Assembly (NCBI GenBank): GCA_020346965.1
Contig: CP070793.1
Coordinates: 1,567,738 to 1,572,873, forward strand
DNA length: 5,136 nt
Reading direction: 5' to 3'
DNA from: Chloroflexota bacterium
GTDB taxonomy: Bacteria; Chloroflexota; Dehalococcoidia; GIF9; AB-539-J10
Shown here piece by piece: positions 1 through 5,014 of this stretch; the first letter of the stretch is position 1; every line of letters starts with the position of its first letter. The translations under genes were made by a program, and so were the position numbers. The notes beneath the pieces are model-generated. The model ran no database searches. It was not told the origin of the DNA and was given only the letters and a program-made list of their open reading frames with translations.

Positions 1-383
1 CACCACATGACCTCTCCCCGGGCAATGGGTGGCAAGAATTCTCTCTTTATTTCTTCATTTGCCGCTTGTAACAGGGTTGGGGCGAGCATTTGCACCCCAA
101 AAATATCTACCCCAGGAACGCTATGGTATCCGCGGGCTTCGGCAAAGAGGACGCGGTCCATCATGTCGCCTTTGCCGCCGTATTCGCCTGGCCAACCTAG
201 AGCCAGCCATCCCTTCTTGGCGAATTCCTTGGCGCAATACAGGTTGTACTCCCAGCACTGCTTATCTTCATAGATAGTCTCGAATCCCAGATAGCTTGAT
301 GGTTTACTCCTCTCTAGTTCCTTACATGTGTCGTAGAACTCCTGTTTGCGAACTTTCTGTTCATCCGTAAGGGCAAGATCCAT
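1..383 (-). CDS. Acyl-CoA dehydrogenase family protein, N-terminal part (truncated by window edge)
   Basis: This is the first 127 codons of a flavin-dependent acyl-CoA dehydrogenase, a cytoplasmic FAD enzyme family that introduces an alpha-beta double bond into acyl-CoA thioesters and passes electrons to an electron-transfer flavoprotein. The protein starts MDLALTDEQK, the usual opening of the helical N-terminal domain. Residues 58-71 read GWLALGWPGEYGGK, a family hallmark just before the helix that lines the substrate pocket. Residues 116-127 (FLPPIARGEVMW) are the run that in this family leads into the W-C-Q-G-x-S-E-P flavin/substrate segment; the first two bases of the next codon, TG, agree with the expected Cys. 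The start ATG at 381-383 is fixed by a strong AAAGGAGGT ribosome site 4 nt upstream. About two thirds of the gene, including the catalytic base region, lies outside the window, so the acyl chain preference cannot be judged. The gene has its own promoter at 440-468. Confidence 0.9.
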   Translation of the reverse strand, partial: MDLALTDEQKVRKQEFYDTCKELERSKPSSYLGFETIYEDKQCWEYNLYCAKEFAKKGWLALGWPGEYGGKGDMMDRVLFAEARGYHSVPGVDIFGVQMLAPTLLQAANEEIKREFLPPIARGEVMW

Positions 384-387
384 ACAC

Positions 388-396
388 ACCTCCTTT
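388..396 (-). promoter_or_regulatory. Shine-Dalgarno site of the acyl-CoA dehydrogenase gene
   Basis: On the minus strand this reads AAAGGAGGT, a near-perfect match to the anti-Shine-Dalgarno sequence, followed by TGTG and the ATG at 383-381. It decides the start codon and contrasts with the missing Shine-Dalgarno sites of rpsP and the first ABC gene. Confidence 0.85.
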
Positions 397-411
397 GAGT
401 ACGGAAACACG

Positions 412-439
412 ACGGCAATTCCGGCCGATTCTCCGCCGT
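412..439 (-). repeat. Imperfect inverted repeat at the predicted transcription start of the dehydrogenase gene
   Basis: Arms ACGGC (412-416 on the plus strand) and GCCGT (435-439) enclose a second small dyad, AAT (417-419) with ATT (428-430), around the self-complementary CGGCCG at 422-427. The element begins right after the -10 box and spans the predicted start of transcription near 433. It could be an operator or a 5' leader hairpin. No T-tract follows in the minus direction, so it is not an intrinsic terminator. The arms are short and chance remains possible. Confidence 0.3.
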
Positions 440-468
440 ATTTTAGATTGCGTGGAAAGACTTGTCAA
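440..468 (-). promoter_or_regulatory. Sigma-70-type promoter of the acyl-CoA dehydrogenase gene
   Basis: Read on the minus strand, a perfect -35 box TTGACA (468-463) is separated by exactly 17 nt from TAAAAT (445-440), five of six matches to the -10 consensus. Transcription would start near 433-434, giving a leader of about 50 nt before the ATG at 383. The position, between the ABC gene stop at 509 and the dehydrogenase start, makes biological sense. The dehydrogenase can therefore be expressed independently of the ABC operon. Confidence 0.75.
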
Positions 469-508
469 AGCCTCCTGTCATTGTAAGTCACTGGACACCG
501 CGGGTCTC

Positions 509-2320
509 TCAATCCGGTGTGCTCAGAGTGCTGAACATGCTATGGTAGAGCCCCTCTTTGGCCAGCAGCTCTTCGTGAGTACCGGTCTCAACGATTCTTC
601 CGTGATCCATGACCACGATGCGGTCGGCATTAGTCACGGTGGACAACCGGTGGGCGATGATGAGGCAGGTGCGTCCCTTCATGAGACGGCGTAGTGATTT
701 CTGCATCAGACGTTCGGCATTGGTATCCACGTTGGAGGTGGCCTCGTCCAGTACCAGGATGGGGGGATTGGCCAGGATGGCCCTGGCGAGGCAGACTAGC
801 TGTCGCTGCCCGGCACTGAGGTTTTCACCTCTCTCGCCTACCTGGGTATCGTAGCCACGCTCGAGACGTGAGATGAAATCGTGAGCACAGGCTGTCTTGG
901 CAGCCGTGACTACGTCCTCGCCGCTGGCCCCGGGGCGTCCGTAGCGGATATTATCCTCTATGGTGCCGGAGAAGAGGACGGGCTCCTGGGTCACCACGCC
1001 CACTTGACGTCTCAGCGATTGCTGTGTGACTGAGTTCACGCCATAGCCATCGATGGACACCTCTCCCTGGTCGACTTCGTAGAAGCGTGTCAACAGGTTG
1101 GCCAGGCTGCTCTTGCCTGCCCCTGTATGACCCACTATGGCCACTGTCTCTCCGGGATGGACGGTCAAGTTCATGTTGTGCAGAACCTCAACGCCGGGCG
1201 TATAGCTGAAGCTAACTCCCTTGAGACTGATCTCCTTTGCCGGGGGCAAATCAGCCGCCCGAGAGGCGTCTCTTATTTCGGGTTCCACATCAAGCAGTTC
1301 AAAGATGCGTGCTCCCGATGCCATAGCCCGCTGGATCTCCACATACTCCATCGTCAGTTCCAGCACAGGCTCAAAGAAACGCCGGACGTAGAGCATGAAC
1401 GCTACCAGAACGCCGGCAGTCATCTCCCCTGCGAGCACTTGACGTCCGCCGAAGTAGATAACCAGGGCTGTGCCCAGCGCAGTCAGGATTTCGACCATAG
1501 GCCACATGGCCGCCTGCAGCCTGGCGGCCCTAATATTGGCCCTGTAGTGCTCCCTGTTTACATGCTCGAATTGCTCGGCGTTGAGTTCTTCCCGGGTCAG
1601 GCTCTGGGTCACTCGCACACCGGCTATACCTTCTTGAAGCTGAGCGTTGACTGTGGCGATGGCCCGTCGTACCTTGATGAAGGCCTGGCGGGCATACCTC
1701 TGCCATATAAAGGCCGCTATGGCTAATGCTGGCACCACGGTAAGTGTGAGCAGAGCCAGGCGGGTGTTCATGACGAGCATGATGGAGGCTATCGCTACCA
1801 GAGTCACGGCACTGAACACGACGTTAAGCATGCCAGTGGCCAGCAGTTCCTGTATCTGCTGCACATCGTTTTGCACGCGGGACATTATTCTCCCCACCTT
1901 GTTCTGATCAAAGAACCTTAGCGAGAGCCGCTGCAGGTGGTCAAACATCTCCGTGCGTACCCTGTAAAGTATCTTCTGTCCCACATAGCCTAAGAACAGC
2001 TCTTCCAAGTAGCGACCTCCCCAACCCAGAGCTACCACACCCACCACGAAGAGGCCTGCAGTATTGAGCTCGGTCAGACCACCATTGCCTATGAGTGCAT
2101 CCGTGGCCATGCCTACCAGCACGGGTAGAGCTACCGTAGAGATAGAACGGACAATCATGCCCAGGGCGCCCAACGTCAGGTCCGACCTGACGGGCCTGAG
2201 GTATCTGACGAGTCGCCGTATAACCTGGGAGTCGTATATGCTGCCCGTAACCCTATCTACGTCGAAGGTGCTGGGAAGCTGTCCTCCCCCGGGGCGACCG
2301 CCACTTTGATGTGTACTCAA
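509..2320 (-). CDS. ABC exporter half-transporter, catalytic subunit of a heterodimeric pair (TM288-like)
   Basis: A 603-residue inner-membrane ABC exporter subunit: a Gly-rich cytoplasmic N-terminus (about 1-35), an ABC transmembrane domain with six predicted helices (about 48-320), and a C-terminal ATPase domain (about 360-603). Visible motifs are the A-loop Tyr373, Walker A GHTGAGKSS (397-405), Q-loop Gln445, X-loop TQVGERGE (492-499), Walker B ILVLDE (521-526) with catalytic Glu526, D-loop SNVD and H-loop His557. The signature is LSAGQ (501-505) instead of LSGGQ. That deviation pairs with the altered Walker B of the upstream subunit, as in TM287/288, whose TM288 I recall as having LSQGQ. 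The start is TTG at 2320-2318: an in-frame TAA lies 6 nt upstream of it and no ATG or GTG occurs until about codon 55. The TTG overlaps the TGA of the upstream gene, implying translational coupling. The substrate is unknown; drugs, lipids or peptides are all possible for this family. Confidence 0.93.
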   Translation of the reverse strand: MSTHQSGGRPGGGQLPSTFDVDRVTGSIYDSQVIRRLVRYLRPVRSDLTLGALGMIVRSISTVALPVLVGMATDALIGNGGLTELNTAGLFVVGVVALGWGGRYLEELFLGYVGQKILYRVRTEMFDHLQRLSLRFFDQNKVGRIMSRVQNDVQQIQELLATGMLNVVFSAVTLVAIASIMLVMNTRLALLTLTVVPALAIAAFIWQRYARQAFIKVRRAIATVNAQLQEGIAGVRVTQSLTREELNAEQFEHVNREHYRANIRAARLQAAMWPMVEILTALGTALVIYFGGRQVLAGEMTAGVLVAFMLYVRRFFEPVLELTMEYVEIQRAMASGARIFELLDVEPEIRDASRAADLPPAKEISLKGVSFSYTPGVEVLHNMNLTVHPGETVAIVGHTGAGKSSLANLLTRFYEVDQGEVSIDGYGVNSVTQQSLRRQVGVVTQEPVLFSGTIEDNIRYGRPGASGEDVVTAAKTACAHDFISRLERGYDTQVGERGENLSAGQRQLVCLARAILANPPILVLDEATSNVDTNAERLMQKSLRRLMKGRTCLIIAHRLSTVTNADRIVVMDHGRIVETGTHEELLAKEGLYHSMFSTLSTPD

Positions 2321-4107
2321 CTTCTGTTAACACCTCCCTGCGTGTCCGAGCCGTGTTGAACGCCCGAATCCTCCCCGGGTTTCCGGCTGGCGGAGAGCTG
2401 GGACTCGTATATTTGCCGGTAAAGGCCGTTCATGGCCATGAGTTCGCTATGTGTACCCCGTTCCACGACCTCGCCACCCTCAAGCACCAGGATCAGGTCT
2501 GCGTTTCTGATTATGGGCAGGCGATGGGTGATGATGAAAGTTGTGCGCCCTTTGATGACCGCATTCAAGGCGCGGCGGATAAGGTGTTCTGTCCCTGCAT
2601 CGACACTGGAGGTAGAATCATCCAGAATGAGGATGCGGGGATTGATGAGCAAAGTACGGGCGATAGTCAGACGTTGCTTCTCGCCACCTGAGAGAGTGAC
2701 GCCTCGCTCTCCCACCCAGGTATCATAGCCGTCAGGGAGACTCTGGATGAAATCGTGAAGTTGGGCCGCCTTCGCGGCAGATACTATGCGCTCCATGTCA
2801 GCATTGACGGCGCCGTACGCGATATTGTCCCGGATCGTAGCCGAGAACAGGAAGGTATTCTGTTGTACTATGCCGACATTCCTGCGCAATGAGTCCAGAG
2901 TCACATCACGGATGTCGATGCCATCGATGGTGATCCTTCCGCCAGTCACATCGTAGAATCTGGGAATGAGGTGAGCAATCGTGCTCTTGCCGCTGCCCAG
3001 GCTTCCCACCAGTGCCACCAGTTCTCCGGGCTGCGCGCTGAAGCTGACGTTCCTGAGCGCAGGAGCGATCGAATCATAGCTGAAACTCACATTTTCGGAA
3101 ATGACTGCTGCCTTAATTCCATCCAGCTCAATGGCGCCAGGTTTCTCCCTGACCGCTGACTCAGTATCCAGTATCTCCAGAATGCGCTGCCCGGCTGAGA
3201 TAGTGCGGGTGAAGATATTCGTGATGAACGCCAGGCGGCGCACCGGCATCGACATCATGGTCAGGTAGAAGATGAACTGGGTCAGTTCACCCATAGTTAG
3301 ATTGCCGGCCATGACCTGTCGCCCACCATACGACAGGATGAGAGCCACAGGTATGGTTACCAGGAATACCATGAGTGATATGTTGAAGGCCCTTTTTCGA
3401 GTAGCAGTCATGTGTTGGTTGTAGAGCACTTCTGCCTGTTTTGAGAACTTACCGCTTTCTTCCTGTTCCCGTGCGAAGGATCTCACTGTCCTGACCCCGG
3501 TGAGACTCTCCTCCAGGATCGTGCCCAGTCGGGCCATCAACTCCTGGATCCTCAACCAGATGGGGCGCAGAAGCCTGGCGACCACAACTGCCCGCCAGCC
3601 AACGCCAGCCAGGAAACCCATGGTAAGTAGTGCCAGGAACCAGTTCAGCTGGACCAATAGGAAGGAGATGGCAACGAAGAGGATGGATATTTGCAGCAGA
3701 CCCAGCAGACCTCTGCCGAAGAACATACGTATAGCCTCGACATCGGCGGTGCCCCGTGACATAAGCTCTCCCGTCTGAGCCTGGTCGTGGAAGGAAAAGC
3801 TCAATCGCTGGAGCTTGTCATACAGAGCATTTCTGACATCATAGGTTGTTTTCTGCGATACTACCTCGGTCAGGTAACTGTAGCCGAAGGCAGACAAGCC
3901 TCTCAGTGCGCCCGCAGCAACCACGGCAAGGCCCAGCCATATAAGGTAGTCGTGACTACCCTCGCCAAGCACAGTATCAACCGCGCGGCTGATCAGCTGA
4001 GGTATGATGAGGACGAAGGCTGTGCTTGCCAGCATGCAGACAAAGGCCAGCGCGAGCAGCAACCAGTATTCGCGAGCGAAGGCCAATAACCGTAGCAGGA
4101 TTCTCAT
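2317..4107 (-). CDS. ABC exporter half-transporter, degenerate-site subunit of a heterodimeric pair (TM287-like)
   Basis: A 596-residue inner-membrane ABC exporter subunit. Hydrophobic stretches fit six transmembrane helices (about 15-37, 55-77, 136-155, 157-178, 243-260, 270-288). The ATPase domain follows from about residue 330, with A-loop Tyr344, Walker A GSLGSGKST (368-376), Q-loop Gln416, X-loop WVGERG (464-469), signature LSGGE (472-476), Walker B ILILDD (492-497), D-loop SSVD and H-loop His528. Asp497 stands where active ABC ATPases carry the catalytic Glu. The same LILDD-TSSVD pattern is known in TM287 and related degenerate subunits. Unlike TM287 as I recall it, the H-loop His is kept. 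The last 25 or so residues are a polar tail. The gene is first in a two-gene operon; its ATG lies about 6-9 nt from the predicted transcription start and has no usable Shine-Dalgarno site, so initiation may be near-leaderless. Substrate unknown. Confidence 0.94.
   Translation of the reverse strand: MRILLRLLAFAREYWLLLALAFVCMLASTAFVLIIPQLISRAVDTVLGEGSHDYLIWLGLAVVAAGALRGLSAFGYSYLTEVVSQKTTYDVRNALYDKLQRLSFSFHDQAQTGELMSRGTADVEAIRMFFGRGLLGLLQISILFVAISFLLVQLNWFLALLTMGFLAGVGWRAVVVARLLRPIWLRIQELMARLGTILEESLTGVRTVRSFAREQEESGKFSKQAEVLYNQHMTATRKRAFNISLMVFLVTIPVALILSYGGRQVMAGNLTMGELTQFIFYLTMMSMPVRRLAFITNIFTRTISAGQRILEILDTESAVREKPGAIELDGIKAAVISENVSFSYDSIAPALRNVSFSAQPGELVALVGSLGSGKSTIAHLIPRFYDVTGGRITIDGIDIRDVTLDSLRRNVGIVQQNTFLFSATIRDNIAYGAVNADMERIVSAAKAAQLHDFIQSLPDGYDTWVGERGVTLSGGEKQRLTIARTLLINPRILILDDSTSSVDAGTEHLIRRALNAVIKGRTTFIITHRLPIIRNADLILVLEGGEVVERGTHSELMAMNGLYRQIYESQLSASRKPGEDSGVQHGSDTQGGVNRS
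2331..2338 (-). promoter_or_regulatory. Ribosome binding site for the TTG-started second ABC gene
   Basis: The minus strand reads GGGAGGTG inside the last codons of the upstream ABC gene. The GGAGG core ends 12 nt before the TTG start, longer than the usual 5-9 nt, so efficient initiation probably relies on ribosomes terminating at the overlapping TGA (2319-2317). It supports the TTG start, since no ATG is available. Confidence 0.6.
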
Positions 4108-4119
4108 GGCGGCACTGTG

Positions 4120-4148
4120 ATTATAACCTCGCGAATGAGTCCTCGCAA
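4120..4148 (-). promoter_or_regulatory. Promoter of the ABC exporter operon
   Basis: The minus strand shows TTGCGA (4148-4143, four of six matches to TTGACA), a 17-nt spacer, and a perfect TATAAT (4125-4120). The ATG at 4107 begins 12 nt after the -10 box, so a start of transcription at about 4113-4116 leaves a leader of only about 6-9 nt. The only GAGG nearby lies 19 nt before the ATG and upstream of the -10 box, so it would not be transcribed. The -35 box and the spacer lie inside a 14-bp tandem repeat, which suggests regulation. Confidence 0.7.
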
Positions 4149-4154
4149 ACGAGT
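4127..4154 (-). repeat. 14-bp tandem direct repeat overlapping the ABC promoter (candidate operator)
   Basis: Two head-to-tail 14-bp units, 4127-4140 and 4141-4154, match at 12 of 14 positions. On the minus strand they read ACTCGTTTGCGAGG and ACTCATTCGCGAGG. The first contains a small dyad, CTCG-TTTG-CGAG. The -35 hexamer TTGCGA sits in the first unit and most of the promoter spacer in the second, directly next to TATAAT. A protein bound here would block RNA polymerase. No regulator gene is present in the window, so the binder is unknown. Confidence 0.5.
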
Positions 4155-4276
4155 TGTGTCGATGGAAGCGTGCTTATGGCGGGGCCACGGGGGGTAGGGG
4201 GTAGTAACTGACATCTGCACGGGAGGGAGGCAGCGAGCCGTCAGCCACTCCGGCGGCATCGAAGGTAAAGAAAGCA

Positions 4277-4358
4277 GTGAGGCCCAGCATCGGCAGCAGA
4301 TTCGTCCGGGAGCCGACCCGTTTCGACAGTAGCCGACCAGCAAGAACACAGGCCTCAC
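4277..4358. repeat. 8-bp inverted repeat, GTGAGGCC / GGCCTCAC
   Basis: GTGAGGCC at 4277-4284 is exactly complementary to GGCCTCAC at 4351-4358, separated by 66 nt. The CTCAC part of the right arm (4354-4358) is also the left arm of the next inverted repeat (4354-4360 with 4393-4399), so the two pairings exclude each other. This could be an RNA switch-like fold or coincidence. Confidence 0.35.
4311..4338. repeat. Short direct repeat AGCCGACC, 20 bp apart
   Basis: AGCCGACC occurs at 4311-4318 and again at 4331-4338 on the plus strand, a start-to-start distance of 20 bp (about two helical turns). It lies inside the loop of the 4277-4284/4351-4358 inverted repeat. Such spacing suits a protein binding on one face of the helix, but two copies of eight bases are weak evidence. 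Confidence 0.3.
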
Positions 4359-4399
4359 GCTCGAAGACCAATGCCCATAGCCATGGATGATGGCGTGAG
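4354..4399. repeat. 7-bp inverted repeat CTCACGC / GCGTGAG with inner dyad
   Basis: CTCACGC at 4354-4360 pairs perfectly with GCGTGAG at 4393-4399. The 32-nt interval contains an inner CCAT-AGCC-ATGG stem-loop (4375-4386). No T-tract follows on either strand, so it is not a standard intrinsic terminator. Confidence 0.35.
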
Positions 4400-4421
4400 T
4401 TCGCCTTGCTCGATAACTTGA

Positions 4422-4455
4422 ATCCGCAGTACTTCAGTATGGGAGATTTGCGGAT
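4422..4455 (-). other. Stem-loop just downstream of khpA
   Basis: ATCCGCA (4422-4428 on the plus strand) is perfectly complementary to TGCGGAT (4449-4455), a 7-bp stem with a 20-nt loop, starting about 6 nt after the khpA stop codon at 4461. On the minus strand the stem is followed by TCAAGTTATC, not a run of T, so it is unlikely to terminate by itself. It could be a 3' mRNA-end stabiliser or a processing hairpin. No other terminator for the rpsP-khpA operon is visible. Confidence 0.4.
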
Positions 4456-4460
4456 GCTGA

Positions 4461-4688
4461 CTACACTATTTCGAGTCTGACTCGGGTATCCTCTTTAGCG
4501 GCTTTTACTCGAAGTAGCGTTCGCAATGCTTGAGCTACTCGACCTTGTCGTCCGATAACTCTTCCCTTGTCATCGGGAGCAACCTCTAATTTGAATAGTA
4601 AGCCTTCGTCACTATTTTCCTCGGTGATTTTGACCTCGTCAGGTTCTGCCACAATGGCTTTGACAATGTATTCCAGCAGGTCTTTCAT
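4461..4688 (-). CDS. khpA: KH-domain RNA-binding protein KhpA (YlqC family)
   Basis: A 75-residue protein, the normal length for the family, consisting of one small KH domain. The RNA-gripping loop is the G-x-x-G motif GRQG (46-49), within GRVIGRQGRVAQALRTLL, followed by the expected helix. The N-terminus (MKDLLEYIVKAIV) is typical. Known family members bind RNA broadly; in some Gram-positives KhpA pairs with KhpB/Jag and affects cell division and translation. The gene follows rpsP after 16 bp, and a strong AAGGAGG ribosome site (4693-4699) precedes the ATG by 4 nt, so the start is secure. The rpsP-khpA order is widespread, but the rimM, trmD and rplS genes that usually continue the cluster are missing here. 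Read-through into the ABC operon is possible because no intrinsic terminator is seen. Confidence 0.93.
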   Translation of the reverse strand: MKDLLEYIVKAIVAEPDEVKITEENSDEGLLFKLEVAPDDKGRVIGRQGRVAQALRTLLRVKAAKEDTRVRLEIV

Positions 4689-4704
4689 TTCGCCTCCTTA
4701 ATAG

Positions 4705-4974
4705 TTAGTTTTGGCCTGAGGTCGGCTTAACTTTGTCTATGATACCTAGTTTATTGAGTAAGCTGCGCACCGTATCTGTAGGCTGAGCGCCATCTTTTAG
4801 CCACTTTAGGGCTTTTTCTCCATCAACGCTGATAGTCGCGGGGTCGGTCAAGGGATCATAATGGCCGATAATATCAATGAATTTACCATCGCGGGGAGAG
4901 CGACTATCCGCTACTACCACTCGGTAGAATGGCCTGTTTCTCCTCCCCATACGGCGTAATCTGATCTTTACCAT
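4705..4974 (-). CDS. rpsP: 30S ribosomal protein S16
   Basis: An 89-residue protein of normal S16 length. The start [31 protein letters not shown] holds the family signature (basic N-terminus, [16 protein letters not shown] at 14-29), followed by [13 protein letters not shown] (33-45) and the [25 protein letters not shown] helix region (54-78). S16 binds 16S rRNA in the body of the small subunit and is needed for its assembly. The ATG at 4974-4972 gives the conserved N-terminus. No Shine-Dalgarno site stands at a normal distance; the -10 box lies only 11 nt upstream, so the mRNA is likely near-leaderless. It is the first gene of an operon with khpA. ffh, which often precedes rpsP, is not directly upstream. 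Confidence 0.97.
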   Translation of the reverse strand: MVKIRLRRMGRRNRPFYRVVVADSRSPRDGKFIDIIGHYDPLTDPATISVDGEKALKWLKDGAQPTDTVRSLLNKLGIIDKVKPTSGQN

Positions 4975-4985
4975 TTAATAATGTG

Positions 4986-5014
4986 ATTATCTCTTAACTG
5001 GCGATGTTTGTCAA
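4986..5014 (-). promoter_or_regulatory. Promoter of the rpsP-khpA operon
   Basis: The minus strand carries a perfect TTGACA (5014-5009), a 17-nt spacer, and GATAAT (4991-4986), five of six matches to TATAAT. Transcription should begin near A4979, leaving only about 5 nt before the rpsP ATG. The sequence after the -10 box (CACATTATTAA) is AT-rich and lacks a Shine-Dalgarno site. Confidence 0.8.

Larger units (their letters stand above)
4149..4460. other. Repeat-rich intergenic region without a supported gene
   Basis: About 310 bases between khpA and the ABC promoter. Two overlapping minus-strand frames are open for more than 100 codons: one between stops at 4497 and 4174, the other ending as TGA at 4106-4104. 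Neither has an ATG near its beginning, a ribosome site or a recognisable protein family, and the translations are rich in Cys, Pro and Trp, so I do not call them genes. The region holds inverted repeats at 4277-4284/4351-4358, 4354-4360/4393-4399 and 4422-4428/4449-4455, a direct repeat AGCCGACC at 4311 and 4331, and G-tracts on the plus strand at 4181-4201 and 4221-4230. It might be a structured RNA, a decayed gene or a small repeat element. Confidence 0.5.

Noticed and set aside
250..300. tRNA-like T-arm string TCTCGAATCCCA
   Set aside because: It lies within the coding sequence of the dehydrogenase and there is no cloverleaf around it.
412..445. Intrinsic terminator on the plus strand (inverted repeat followed by TATTTTA)
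   Set aside because: No plus-strand gene ends here, the stem is interrupted and the T-tract is only four bases; the T-rich part is better explained as the -10 box of the minus-strand promoter.
384..468. Short minus-strand frame from TTG 468 preceded by AGGAGG
   Set aside because: The TTG is the first half of the -35 box, the frame ends after about 35 codons inside the dehydrogenase gene, and the AGGAGG is upstream of the predicted transcription start.
395..694. Plus-strand 99-codon frame starting at ATG 395
   Set aside because: It is antisense to the promoter region and to the conserved end of the second ABC gene, and has no recognisable protein content. The same applies to the other plus-strand frames opposite the ABC genes.
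4261..4300. Resemblance of GAAGGTAAAGAAAGCAG to the SRP RNA tip (GGAAGGAAGCAGC)
   Set aside because: Too many mismatches, and the flanking bases do not form the long hairpin expected of SRP RNA.
4104..4358. 84-codon minus-strand frame starting at GTG 4358 and ending as TGA within the ABC gene's ATG
   Set aside because: The ATGA-type overlap looks operon-like, but there is no ribosome site, no family resemblance, a Cys/Pro/Trp-rich composition, and the ABC promoter and tandem repeat lie inside its end.
4174..4371. 65-codon minus-strand frame starting at TTG 4371
   Set aside because: Rare start codon without ribosome site, no recognised family; reported only as a possible remnant.
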